Source: an uncultured Prevotellaceae bacterium (GTDB lineage: Bacteria; Bacteroidota; Bacteroidia; Bacteroidales; Muribaculaceae). From it: 6,455 nucleotides of DNA. The position numbers and the translations under genes were made by a program. The stretch is from NCBI GenBank assembly GCA_946055125.1, contig CAMGFF010000131.1, positions 1 through 6,455 of the forward strand, read 5' to 3'. Shown here piece after piece: positions 1 through 6,455 of the stretch (position 1 is the first letter of the stretch; the number at the start of each line of letters is the position of its first letter). The notes under the pieces were generated by a model. The model saw only the letters and a list, made by a program, of their open reading frames with translations, did not search any database and was not told the DNA's origin.

Positions 1-47
1 ACGTCCAGCAAACTAGTGAATAAAATCTCTATCTCGACAACCAACAT
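1..47 (-). CDS. 5' end of a further operon gene, possibly a second LeuA/citramalate synthase-type enzyme (partial)
   Basis: An ATG lies one base after the leuD stop codon, and the frame stays open to the window edge (15 codons plus two bases). It reads MLVVEIEILFTSLLD followed by an incomplete V codon. The position fits a translationally coupled next gene of the leu operon. The stretch EIEILFTSLLD lines up with the N-terminus of the 2-isopropylmalate/citramalate synthase family, which usually reads like xIEIxDTTLRDG. Here the first D is F, the second T is S, R is L and the final G would be V. The R and the D after it are active-site positions in that family, so the reading is either a divergent protein, a sequencing error at a contig end, or a chance match. 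From family knowledge, Bacteroidales often carry a second LeuA-like gene and leuB after leuD. The call rests on very few residues and is tentative. Confidence 0.4.
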   Translation of the reverse strand, partial: MLVVEIEILFTSLLD

Positions 48-48
48 C

Positions 49-639
49 TTACATGTTGCGGCTCTCCAACGCCTCAATGTCGGCTTTCTTGCTCAGCAGG
101 AAGTCGATGTCGTCGAAGCCATTGAGCAGACAGCCTTTTTTGTAGGGGTTGATGTCGAAGTGCTCTGTGGCGCCGGTGGCATTGTTGGTGATAGTCTGCG
201 CCTCAAGGTCGATGGTCACAGTGGCCTTAGAATCGGCGGCAATGGTGGTGAATAGCGAAGCAAGGAATCCCTCGCTCACCACCACAGGGAGCACGCAGTT
301 GTTGAGTGCGTTATTCTTGAATATGTCGGCAAAGAAGCTCGACACCACAGCCTTGAAACCATATCCGGCCACCGCCCAAGCGGCATGCTCGCGGCTTGAG
401 CCCGAGCCGAAGTTCTTACCGGCCACGAGAACGGATCCGGAGTAGGTGGGGTCGTTGAGCACAAACGACTTTATGGGGTTTCCGTCCTTGTCGAAGCGCC
501 AGTCGCGGAAGAGGTTGTCGCCGAAGCCCTTGCGCGATGTAGCCTTGAGGAATCGTGCAGGGATAATCTGGTCGGTGTCGATGTTCTCCATTGGCAGTGG
601 AATGCAAGTGGAGGTGAGAGTGCTGAATTTATCTTTCAT
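49..639 (-). CDS. leuD: 3-isopropylmalate dehydratase, small subunit LeuD
   Basis: This is the small (swivel-domain) subunit of isopropylmalate isomerase. With LeuC it converts 2-isopropylmalate to 3-isopropylmalate in cytoplasmic leucine synthesis. The protein has 196 residues, close to the usual length of about 200. The N-terminal [13 protein letters not shown] block (residues 19-31) and the [13 protein letters not shown] block (74-86) are LeuD hallmarks; the latter forms the substrate-contacting loop. The block [20 protein letters not shown] (100-119) is also typical. The start at 639 gives an N-terminus ([16 protein letters not shown]) of normal length. The gap to the leuC stop is 15 nt, with no clear Shine-Dalgarno sequence, as is common in Bacteroidota. 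The gene is intact and no residue is obviously missing. It is probably co-transcribed with leuA and leuC from the promoter near 3660. The TAA stop is followed after one base by the ATG of the next ORF. Confidence 0.97.
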   Translation of the reverse strand: MKDKFSTLTSTCIPLPMENIDTDQIIPARFLKATSRKGFGDNLFRDWRFDKDGNPIKSFVLNDPTYSGSVLVAGKNFGSGSSREHAAWAVAGYGFKAVVSSFFADIFKNNALNNCVLPVVVSEGFLASLFTTIAADSKATVTIDLEAQTITNNATGATEHFDINPYKKGCLLNGFDDIDFLLSKKADIEALESRNM

Positions 640-654
640 AATTTAGATAGCAAG

Positions 655-2046
655 TTAAAGGGTTCGTGGATCGGTGATTTTTCCTGTTACGGCGGCAGCT
701 GCGGCCACGAGCGGGCCTGCGAGAATGGTGCGTGCGCCCGGTCCCTGACGGCCCTCGAAGTTGCGGTTGGAGGTCGATACGGCATATTTGCCTGCCGGCA
801 CCTTGTCGTCGTTCATGGCGAGGCAAGCCGAGCAGCCCGGCTGGCGAATCTCAAAGCCGGCTTCGGCAAGAATCACGTCGAGACCCTCCTCGCGAATTTG
901 AGCATCGACCTTCCATGAGCCGGGCACGAGCCAGGCCACCACACCGGGAGCCTTCTTCTTGCCTTTCACGAAATTGGCAAAGGCGCGGAAGTCCTCAATG
1001 CGGCCGTTGGTGCAGCTTCCCAGGAACACATAGTCGATTGCGTGGCCGGCGAGCTTCTCGCCCGGCTCAAAGCCCATATAGCGCAGCGACTTTGTGAACG
1101 AGATTTTTCCGGCCTCGTCGATAGAGTCGAGCGAGGGGATAGCATCGTTGATGCCCATTCCCATTCCCGGATTGGTGCCAAAGGTGATGCGCGGCTCAAT
1201 GTCGGCGGCGTCGAAGGTGATTTCCTTGTCGAATACTGCGTCGTCGTCGCTGCGCAGGGTCTTCCAGTAGTCCACGGCTTTGTCCCAGTCGTCGCCCTTG
1301 GGGGCATAATCGCGGCCTTTCACATAGTTGAATGTCACCTCGTCGGGAGCAATCATGCCACCGCGGGCGCCCATCTCAATGCTCAGGTTGCACACCGTCA
1401 TTCGCTCCTCCATCGAGAGGCTGCGAATGGCTTCGCCGGCATATTCCACGAAGTAGCCCGTGGCGCCGCCGGTGGTCATCTTGGCGATGATGTAGAGGGC
1501 AATGTCCTTGGCAGTGACCATGGGTCGCAGCTTGCCATTTATTGTGATTCGCATCGTCTTGGGCTTGGGCTGGAGAATGCACTGCGATGCAAGCACCATC
1601 TCCACCTCGCTTGTGCCAATGCCGAAAGCCACCGCGCCAAATGCGCCGTGGGTGGAAGTGTGGCTGTCGCCGCACACTATGGTGTAGCCCGGCAGGGTGA
1701 GGCCGTTCTCAGGGCCAATCACATGGATAATTCCATTCTTGGGGTGCCCAAGGCCGAAGAGCGTTACGCCAAATTCACTTGCATTGTGGGTGAGCGTTTC
1801 CACCTGGTTGCGCGACACGGGGTCGGCGATGGGCTGGTCCTGATGCAGGGTGGGGATGTTGTGGTCGGGCGAGCATAACGTCTTGCCCGGGCGGAACACC
1901 TTGATGCCGCGCTCACGCAGGCCTGCAAAAGCCTGAGGGCTTGTCACCTCGTGACAATAGTGGCGGTCGATGTAGAGCTGCGTGGGGCCGTCGGGCACGG
2001 TGTTCACCACGTGCGCGTCCCATATCTTGTCGAAAAGCGTATTCAT
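655..2046 (-). CDS. leuC: 3-isopropylmalate dehydratase, large subunit LeuC
   Basis: This is the large, iron-sulfur subunit of isopropylmalate isomerase, a member of the aconitase superfamily. It pairs with LeuD for the second step of the leucine branch. It has 463 residues; the E. coli protein has 466. The three expected [4Fe-4S] ligands are visible: Cys345 in FLGSCTNGR, and Cys405 and Cys408 in [12 protein letters not shown]. Other hallmarks are CSPDHNIPT (58-66), the [20 protein letters not shown] block (126-145) and [12 protein letters not shown] (425-436). The N-terminus [14 protein letters not shown] matches the family start, so 2046 is accepted. The gene lies 24 nt after leuA and 15 nt before leuD on the same strand, which fits one operon. 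The long open frame on the opposite strand inside this gene reflects the G/C-rich third codon positions. The gene is intact. Confidence 0.98.
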   Translation of the reverse strand: MNTLFDKIWDAHVVNTVPDGPTQLYIDRHYCHEVTSPQAFAGLRERGIKVFRPGKTLCSPDHNIPTLHQDQPIADPVSRNQVETLTHNASEFGVTLFGLGHPKNGIIHVIGPENGLTLPGYTIVCGDSHTSTHGAFGAVAFGIGTSEVEMVLASQCILQPKPKTMRITINGKLRPMVTAKDIALYIIAKMTTGGATGYFVEYAGEAIRSLSMEERMTVCNLSIEMGARGGMIAPDEVTFNYVKGRDYAPKGDDWDKAVDYWKTLRSDDDAVFDKEITFDAADIEPRITFGTNPGMGMGINDAIPSLDSIDEAGKISFTKSLRYMGFEPGEKLAGHAIDYVFLGSCTNGRIEDFRAFANFVKGKKKAPGVVAWLVPGSWKVDAQIREEGLDVILAEAGFEIRQPGCSACLAMNDDKVPAGKYAVSTSNRNFEGRQGPGARTILAGPLVAAAAAVTGKITDPRTL

Positions 2047-2070
2047 ATAATAATCAGCTTTATAAGTTTT

Positions 2071-3573
2071 TTAGTGAACGAATTTGTTGATGGCATTGAT
2101 GAAAGCCTCGGCCGAGGCAGCCACAATGTCGGTGTTGGCCGAGAAGCCGTAGTAGGAGTTGCCGTCGTATTCCACTGTCATGTGCACCTTGCCCACGTCG
2201 TTGCTGCCCTTTGTGATAGCCTGAATGAGGAACTCCTTCACCACCATTTGCCGGTGAATAATCTTCTTTATAGCTGTGATGGCGGCATCCACCGGGCCGT
2301 TGCCTGAGGCACATGCCTCGAATTTCTCGGAGGCGATGTCGAGGCGCACACTTGCCACCGACTGCAGGCCCACGCCCGATGTCACCTGCAGGTAGTCGAG
2401 CTTTATGCGGGCGTCCTTGTTGATGTGCTTGCCCACGAGCATCATTATGTCGTCATCGTTGATGTCCTTCTTGCGGTCGGCAAGGCGCAGGAAGCCCTCA
2501 TAGGCCTTGTCGAGAGCGTCTTTGTCGAGCTCAATGCCGAGCACGTGGAGGCGGTGCTTGAGTGCGGCGCGTCCGCTGCGGGCGGTGAGCACGATTGAGT
2601 TCTCGTCGAGGCCGATGTCCTTCGGGTCAATAATCTCGTAGCTCTCGCGGTTCTTTAGCACGCCGTCCTGGTGAATGCCCGAGGAGTGTGCGAATGCGTT
2701 GCGGCCCACTATGGCCTTGTTGGGCTGCACGGGCATATTCATGAGGCTCGACACCAGTCGGCTGGTGTTGTAGATCTTGGGCGTGTTGATGTTGGTGAAG
2801 ATACCCAGATCCTTGTGGCTCTTGAAAATCATAGCCACCTCCTCGAGCGAGGTGTTACCGGCACGCTCGCCAATGCCATTTATAGTCACCTCGGCCTGGC
2901 GTGCGCCGTTGAGGATGCCCTGCACGGTGTTGGCGGTGGCCATGCCCAGGTCGTTGTGGCAGTGAGTGGCGATGGTGACGCGGTCGATGCCATCGACGTG
3001 GTCGATGAGATACTTGATTTTTGCGCCAAACTCGGCCGGAAGGCAGTAGCCCGTGGTGTCGGGGATATTGATAACCGTGGCGCCGGCCTTGATTACCGCC
3101 TCCACCACGCGGGCAAGATACTCATTCTCGGTGCGGCCCGCGTCCTCGGCATAGAATTGCACATCTTCCACAAAGCGCTTGGCATAGGCCACGGCAGCCA
3201 CGGCACGCTCCAGGATTTCCTCGCGGTTACTGTTGAACTTATAGCGAATGTGGTAGTCGCTCGTGCCAATGCCGGTGTGAATGCGCCCGCGCTTGGCATA
3301 TTTCAGCGCGTCGGCAGCCACCTCTATGTCCTTCTCCACGGCGCGTGTGAGGGCGCAGATGGTGGGCCATGTCACGGCCTTCGAGATTTCCACTACCGAG
3401 TTGAAGTCGCCGGGGCTTGATATTGGGAACCCAGCCTCAATCACGTCAACGCCAAGGGCTTCCAGTGCTCGTGCCACCTGTATTTTCTCAACGGTGTTGA
3501 GCTGGCAGCCCGGCACCTGCTCGCCGTCGCGCAGCGTGGTGTCGAAAATATAAAGTCGGTTATTGTCGCTCAT
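2071..3573 (-). CDS. leuA: 2-isopropylmalate synthase LeuA
   Basis: This is the first committed enzyme of leucine synthesis, condensing acetyl-CoA with 2-oxoisovalerate to give 2-isopropylmalate. It has 500 residues. The N-terminal DRE-TIM barrel (about 1-275) starts with [11 protein letters not shown], placing the catalytic Arg15 and metal ligand Asp16. THCHNDLG supplies ligands His204 and His206, and [13 protein letters not shown] supplies Asn240. A linker follows (roughly 290-390; note [13 protein letters not shown] at 296-308), then a full C-terminal LeuA dimer/allosteric domain (about 390-500, with [12 protein letters not shown] and a terminal [17 protein letters not shown]). Leucine feedback inhibition is therefore likely, by family analogy. 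The start at 3573 is preferred over an upstream in-frame start at 3624. It gives the family N-terminus directly, and the extra 17 residues would be encoded in an AT-rich leader overlapping the hairpin at 3601-3640. The upstream region is A-rich without a clear Shine-Dalgarno sequence. This is the first gene of the leu operon. Confidence 0.98.
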   Translation of the reverse strand: MSDNNRLYIFDTTLRDGEQVPGCQLNTVEKIQVARALEALGVDVIEAGFPISSPGDFNSVVEISKAVTWPTICALTRAVEKDIEVAADALKYAKRGRIHTGIGTSDYHIRYKFNSNREEILERAVAAVAYAKRFVEDVQFYAEDAGRTENEYLARVVEAVIKAGATVINIPDTTGYCLPAEFGAKIKYLIDHVDGIDRVTIATHCHNDLGMATANTVQGILNGARQAEVTINGIGERAGNTSLEEVAMIFKSHKDLGIFTNINTPKIYNTSRLVSSLMNMPVQPNKAIVGRNAFAHSSGIHQDGVLKNRESYEIIDPKDIGLDENSIVLTARSGRAALKHRLHVLGIELDKDALDKAYEGFLRLADRKKDINDDDIMMLVGKHINKDARIKLDYLQVTSGVGLQSVASVRLDIASEKFEACASGNGPVDAAITAIKKIIHRQMVVKEFLIQAITKGSNDVGKVHMTVEYDGNSYYGFSANTDIVAASAEAFINAINKFVH

Positions 3574-3600
3574 ATATATAGTTTTTATAAATTTCAGTAG

Positions 3601-3640
3601 TAAAAAATTAGCCTTTCTCGGCAATGTGTGAACAAAGGCT
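3601..3640 (-). terminator. Terminator-like hairpin plus U tract in the leuA leader (possible attenuator)
   Basis: On the minus strand AGCCTTT and AAAGGCT form a perfect 7-bp inverted repeat around a 17-nt loop (3610-3640). AATTTTTT follows immediately (3602-3609). This is the layout of an intrinsic terminator, though the stem is short and has only three G-C pairs. It sits between the predicted leu promoter (about 3658-3688) and the leuA start at 3573, so it would affect leu transcription. It is also the first such signal downstream of dnaG and could stop dnaG read-through. No ATG or GTG lies between the expected transcript start and the hairpin, so a classical leader-peptide attenuator is not evident. 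Confidence 0.55.
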
Positions 3641-3657
3641 GTGATGTTTTATTAATG

Positions 3658-3688
3658 CAAAGGTAGAGCAAATATTCGAATAAAGCAA
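3658..3688 (-). promoter_or_regulatory. Bacteroidales-type promoter for leuA-leuC-leuD
   Basis: On the minus strand TACCTTTG (3665 down to 3658) is a perfect match to the Bacteroidota -7 consensus TAnnTTTG. A TTG at 3688-3686, within a TTTTGTTG context, lies 20 bp upstream, at the expected -33 spacing. The surrounding sequence is AT-rich and non-coding. Transcription would begin near 3650-3652 and give a leader of about 78 nt before leuA. The fit in sequence, spacing and position is good; no experimental start is known to me. Confidence 0.75.
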
Positions 3689-3735
3689 CAAAATGCAACA
3701 AAAAATGAGCCAGGGGTGATAATTTAACGCTATCT

Positions 3736-3754
3736 TTCGGCAAATTCTGCCGAA
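3736..3754. repeat. Perfect 7-bp inverted repeat upstream of the leu promoter
   Basis: TTCGGCA and TGCCGAA are separated by 5 nt and form an exact inverted repeat. It lies about 47 bp upstream of the predicted -33 element of the leu promoter and about 105 nt after the dnaG stop. Neither strand has a T tract after it, so it does not look like an intrinsic terminator. A binding site for a dimeric regulator of the leu operon is a plausible inference. An RNA hairpin at the 3' end of the dnaG message is the alternative. Confidence 0.45.
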
Positions 3755-3859
3755 TAAGTAGAAAAACATCCTTGGCCATGTGACACCGCAATGCCGCATA
3801 GGGGGCGATAAAACTCCTATGTGTTGCCGATTTTCCGGGGGCTGCTTCTTTGGTGTGGC

Positions 3860-6046
3860 TCACAGCTTGGGGTTGACCACGCGGTCGCCAAGATACTTGG
3901 CCAGCTCGGAGCGGATTTTGAAAAGCTCCTGCAAGCGCATTATGGCTTGTTCCATTTGAGCCTCATCCATGGTGGCCATCTGCTGCTGGAGGTCTTTTAT
4001 CTGGCACAGGAGCAGTGCCGATTTCCAGTTGTAGATGGCTTCGGGTATGAGCTTGGTGAGCTTCTCGGTCTCGGTGGGGAGGTGGTTATACTTGGTGTGA
4101 ATGCGGCTCAGCTGGTGTTTCTCATAGATGAGCTGCAGTGAGGCCTCGCGAATGGCGTCGACCGCCGACGAGCACAGCTGCTTCTCAAGGAAATTCACCT
4201 TGAAGTTGCGAATACGGCCGGCCTTGTATGCCTCAATTTTCTCATTCAGCTCATTCTCGTGCGACTCAATCTCGGCCATGGTGAGCTGCATTGCCTGAAT
4301 CTCGGCAATGCCCTGCAAGCGCATCTGCTCGGCCTCATGGTTCACGGTGTGATAGAAGTGGTTAAACACGTCGCCAAATTGCTCGGCCACCTCCTCGGCA
4401 GCCTTGAATATTGCGGCAAAGAGTGGGTTGCTGAAGCTCATCCTGTCGATACTCAGCTCATTGGCAACGTATTGCAGAAGATTGAGTGTGAAAGTGTTGC
4501 CCTCGTCGTCAACCGCCTCGCAGAAGTCGGCCATGCCATATTTCACCACATAGCGAATCAGCTCGCGCTCATGAGGGTAGAGAATGGCATCGTGGTTGCT
4601 GCGCTGTGGTGTGATTCCCACCTTCACTTCGGGCTCAGCCGGCGTGGTAGTGGCGGTGGGCACGGTGTCGGGCTGCTCTTGAGGCTGCTGCTGCTGAGGG
4701 TCGCCACCTTGCTTCTCGCGCTGGCGGCGCTCTGTCTCGCGTTTCTTGTTCTGCTCAATCACCTTGGCAATCTCAGCCACGAGCAGGCTCTCGTCGATGT
4801 TGAGGCGCGAGGCACACTCCTTGGTGTAGACGCTGCGCGTGATAGCATTGGGAATCACTGCAATCGACTTCACCACGTCCTGAATCACCGCCGAGCGCTT
4901 AATTGGGTCGTTCTTCGCTCCCTCGAGCAGAATCTGCATCTTGAATTGAATGAAGTCGGTTTCATTCTCGTCAATGTAAGCCTGAATCTCGCTGGTGCTG
5001 TGGGAGCGGGCAAAGCTGTCGGGGTCGTGGCCGTCGGGCAGGAGCAGCACCTTGATGTTGAGCCCCTCATTGAGCAGCAAGTCGATGCTGCGCAGCGAGG
5101 CCTTGATGCCGGCTGCGTCGCCGTCGTAGAGCACGGTCACATTCTCGGTGAAGCGGTGAATCATGCTTATCTGCCCCTCGGTGAGCGAGGTGCCCGACGA
5201 AGCTACCGTGTTGTCGAATCCGGCCTGGTGCATCGAAATCACATCGGCATAGCCCTCCACGAGGAAGCACTTGCCCTTCTTCACAATCGCCTGCTTGGCC
5301 TGGAAGAGGCCATATAGCTCGCGGCTCTTCTTGAAGATTACCGACTCGGGAGAGTTCACATATTTTGCCGGCTCATTCTTGAGGGTGCGGCCGCCAAAGG
5401 CGATGATCTTTCCCGCCACGTTCATCACCGGGAACATGGCGCGGCCCTTGAAGCGGTCGAAGCCGCCGCCACGGTTATCGTCGATGCAAAGGCCTGTTGA
5501 GATGAGGTATTTAGGGTTGTAGCCCTGCTTCACGAGGGTGGAGTAGAGGTCGTTGCGCTTGTCGAGCGAGTAGCCAAGGCGGAATTTCTTAATAGTGGCC
5601 GCGCTGAAGCCGCGCTCGGCAAAGTAGGTGAGGCCTATCTCCTTGCCGTCGGGGGTGTTGTAGAGGTTGTCCTCAAAGTGCTTGTTGGCAGCCTCATTTA
5701 TCACGAGCATGCTCTCGCGCTCGGTCTGCTCCTCGCGCTCCTTGTCGGTGAGCTCACGCTCGTGTACCTCAATGTGATACTTCTGTGCCAGGTACTTCAG
5801 CGCCTCCACATAGCTCATCTGCTCAAGCTCCATCATGAAGCCCACCGGGCTGCCACCCTTGCCGCAGCTGAAGCAGTGGCAATAGTTCCTTGCCGGCGAC
5901 ACGCTGAACGATGGCGTCTTCTCATTATGGAAAGGACACAGCCCCACAAAGCCCGAACCACGGCGTTTCAGGCTCACAAAGTCCGACACCACCTCCACGA
6001 TATTGGCCGAGTCGAGAATCTGTGCTACAGTAGCTTTATCAATCAT
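3860..6046 (-). CDS. dnaG: DNA primase DnaG
   Basis: This is the replicative primase, which makes RNA primers at the fork in association with the replicative helicase. It has 728 residues. An N-terminal CHC2 zinc finger shows ligands Cys37, His40, Cys58 and Cys61 (LCPFHNEKTPSFSVS, then CHCFSCGKGG). The catalytic core includes GRAMFPVMNVAGKIIAFGGR (201-220) and a TOPRIM domain with Glu264 in FLVEGYADVI and Asp308/Asp310 in VLYDGDAAG. A charged, Gln/Pro-rich linker (about 432-480, including QQQQPQEQP) leads to a long, mostly helical C-terminal part (about 485-728), presumably the helicase-binding region. The start at 6046 gives MIDKATVAQILDSANIVEVV, the normal family N-terminus. AAGGA lies 11 nt upstream, and a candidate promoter at about 6080 excludes the more upstream in-frame start at 6133. 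The gene is separate from the leu operon, with 286 bp between this stop and the leuA start. Confidence 0.97.
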   Translation of the reverse strand: MIDKATVAQILDSANIVEVVSDFVSLKRRGSGFVGLCPFHNEKTPSFSVSPARNYCHCFSCGKGGSPVGFMMELEQMSYVEALKYLAQKYHIEVHERELTDKEREEQTERESMLVINEAANKHFEDNLYNTPDGKEIGLTYFAERGFSAATIKKFRLGYSLDKRNDLYSTLVKQGYNPKYLISTGLCIDDNRGGGFDRFKGRAMFPVMNVAGKIIAFGGRTLKNEPAKYVNSPESVIFKKSRELYGLFQAKQAIVKKGKCFLVEGYADVISMHQAGFDNTVASSGTSLTEGQISMIHRFTENVTVLYDGDAAGIKASLRSIDLLLNEGLNIKVLLLPDGHDPDSFARSHSTSEIQAYIDENETDFIQFKMQILLEGAKNDPIKRSAVIQDVVKSIAVIPNAITRSVYTKECASRLNIDESLLVAEIAKVIEQNKKRETERRQREKQGGDPQQQQPQEQPDTVPTATTTPAEPEVKVGITPQRSNHDAILYPHERELIRYVVKYGMADFCEAVDDEGNTFTLNLLQYVANELSIDRMSFSNPLFAAIFKAAEEVAEQFGDVFNHFYHTVNHEAEQMRLQGIAEIQAMQLTMAEIESHENELNEKIEAYKAGRIRNFKVNFLEKQLCSSAVDAIREASLQLIYEKHQLSRIHTKYNHLPTETEKLTKLIPEAIYNWKSALLLCQIKDLQQQMATMDEAQMEQAIMRLQELFKIRSELAKYLGDRVVNPKL

Positions 6047-6057
6047 ATCACATCTAT

Positions 6058-6084
6058 TCCTTAAGATTGTCCACTGCAAAATTA
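6058..6084 (-). promoter_or_regulatory. Candidate dnaG promoter (-7 element) and Shine-Dalgarno-like site
   Basis: On the minus strand TAATTTTG (6084 down to 6077) matches the Bacteroidota -7 consensus TAnnTTTG. I see no convincing TTG at the usual 19-21 bp upstream, only GTGG-type sequence, so the -33 half is weak. Transcription would start near 6070 and leave a leader of about 24 nt. That leader contains AAGGA (6062-6058), 11 nt before the ATG at 6046. Together these favour the 6046 start for dnaG. Confidence 0.45.
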
Positions 6085-6116
6085 CAAAAAATTCACCAAT
6101 CTCCACCACATTTCCA

Positions 6117-6250
6117 CCGCGCAATGCCACCACACAACGAGCGAAAGCAAAGAAATTGCGCCCACAGCATCCCGGACAGTGCCGGGTGGCTGCGGACGCA
6201 ACGTTTCGCTATCGTGATGTTGTGGAGTGAGGTGTGGCGTCAGCGCACGG
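6117..6250. other. Long imperfect inverted repeat (about 134 nt), possible structured RNA
   Basis: The two halves of this segment are extensively complementary around a 6-nt loop (6176-6181). Paired blocks, inside to outside, are: 6171-6175 with 6182-6186; 6165-6168 with 6189-6192; 6162-6163 with 6194-6195; 6156-6160 with 6197-6201; 6140-6146 with 6204-6210; 6133-6138 with 6219-6224; 6124-6130 with 6234-6240 (one G-T pair); 6119-6122 with 6243-6246; and 6117-6118 with 6249-6250. This totals about 42 pairs, broken by mismatches and two asymmetric loops of 9 versus 2 nt. No convincing ORF covers it. On the minus strand a run of six T (6091-6086) follows about 25 nt later, in the dnaG promoter spacer. 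It could encode a rod-shaped non-coding RNA or be a palindromic DNA element. I cannot assign it to a known family. Confidence 0.5.
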
Positions 6251-6455
6251 CGATGCGGTGGGTGGCGATGCCGGCAGATACAGGAAGGATATTTCTGTGG
6301 ATTCTAATGCCTACTGCATTAAAGGAGTGCCGGCGACACCCACTGTGTGGAGCTTAATTATTTTAGAAATGATTCAAACTGCCGAGAGGTATTGCTTGCG
6401 TAGTGGCAAGAGCCGAGTCGCGGTGTGCTGTCGATGGCAGCCAGGCGGCTGTCGT
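6251..6455. other. Unassigned region at the right edge
   Basis: No recognisable gene was found. An exact 8-nt direct repeat, GGCGATGC, occurs at 6249-6256 and 6264-6271. A perfect 6-bp inverted repeat with a 5-nt loop (TAATGC/GCATTA) occupies 6305-6321. The stretch 6350-6378 is AT-rich and looks intergenic. From there to the edge, the minus strand has an open frame ending with TAA at 6358-6360 whose last residues read FESFLK. Its codons resemble those of the neighbouring genes at first, so it could be the tail of an upstream minus-strand gene. Another minus frame ends at 6363, and a plus-strand frame opens at 6370, so I cannot choose between them. Confidence 0.3.

Noticed and set aside
1042..1878. 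278-codon plus-strand frame opposite leuC
   Set aside because: It is an antisense shadow of a clearly identified gene, with no recognisable motif and a His/Gly/Val/Ala-rich composition typical of such frames.
2671..3420. 249-codon plus-strand frame opposite leuA
   Set aside because: Same reason: it lies entirely within leuA on the other strand and has no motif of its own.
3594..3863. 89-codon minus-strand frame with a GTG start overlapping the dnaG stop, and a 63-codon frame (3608-3799) beside it
   Set aside because: Both run straight through the predicted leu promoter and the leader hairpin, are AT-rich unlike the real genes, and resemble no protein I know. The shorter one has Leu/Ile codons, but a transcript from the predicted promoter would lack its start, so it does not work as a leader peptide.
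4259..5317. 352-codon plus-strand frame opposite dnaG
   Set aside because: It is an antisense shadow created by the G/C-rich third codon positions of dnaG; it has a low-complexity L/V/H/G-rich composition and no domain.
6047..6133. N-terminal extension of dnaG to an in-frame start at 6133
   Set aside because: It would add 29 residues before the conserved DnaG start and lies upstream of, and across, the candidate promoter TAATTTTG.
6117..6250. SRP RNA, RNase P RNA or tmRNA for the long hairpin region
   Set aside because: I looked for the conserved SRP GGAA-loop region, the RNase P core motifs and the tmRNA tRNA-like 3' end, and saw none.
6249..6271. Start of a CRISPR or tandem repeat array (GGCGATGC twice)
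   Set aside because: Only two copies of 8 nt occur, with a period of 15 and no further units.
6067..6357. 96-codon plus-strand frame upstream of dnaG, and a 75-codon frame at 6003-6230
   Set aside because: Both cross the dnaG promoter region and the long hairpin. Their composition is unlike a normal protein and no ribosome-binding signal is evident.

Overview
The window is a stretch of bacterial chromosome in which every recognisable gene is read from the minus strand. In transcript order it holds dnaG (DNA primase), leuA, leuC and leuD, then the first codons of a further ORF that runs off the left edge. The protein sequences, the promoter-like elements (TAnnTTTG with an upstream TTG) and the weak, A-rich ribosome-binding regions point to the Bacteroidota, order Bacteroidales. 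The G/C-rich third codon positions would suit a higher-GC gut lineage such as Muribaculaceae. That family placement is inference and has not been tested.

Right end (about 6085-6455): a non-coding or unassigned region upstream of dnaG. It contains a strikingly long imperfect inverted repeat at 6117-6250, in which I can pair about 42 positions by eye around a 6-nt loop. The remaining sequence to the right edge has no gene I recognise.

Middle right (3860-6046): a complete dnaG with a CHC2 zinc finger, a TOPRIM catalytic core, a glutamine/proline-rich linker and a long helical C-terminal region. A candidate promoter (TAATTTTG) lies just upstream and supports the start at 6046.

Intergenic region (3574-3859): it holds a well-formed Bacteroidales-type promoter for the leu operon. 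Upstream of that is a perfect 7-bp inverted repeat. Between the promoter and leuA is a terminator-like hairpin with a U tract, a possible attenuator in a very short leader.

Left half (1-3573): leuA-leuC-leuD, tightly packed with gaps of 24 and 15 nt. LeuA makes 2-isopropylmalate from acetyl-CoA and 2-oxoisovalerate; LeuC and LeuD together isomerise it to 3-isopropylmalate. LeuB, the next enzyme for leucine, is not in the window and may lie further left. One base after the leuD stop a new ORF begins. Its first 16 residues resemble the N-terminus of a second LeuA/citramalate synthase-type enzyme, but with substitutions at normally invariant positions.

All four main genes are ordinary, intact housekeeping or biosynthetic genes. 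The unexplained signals are the long hairpin upstream of dnaG, the leuA leader hairpin, and the anomalous start of the ORF at the left edge.
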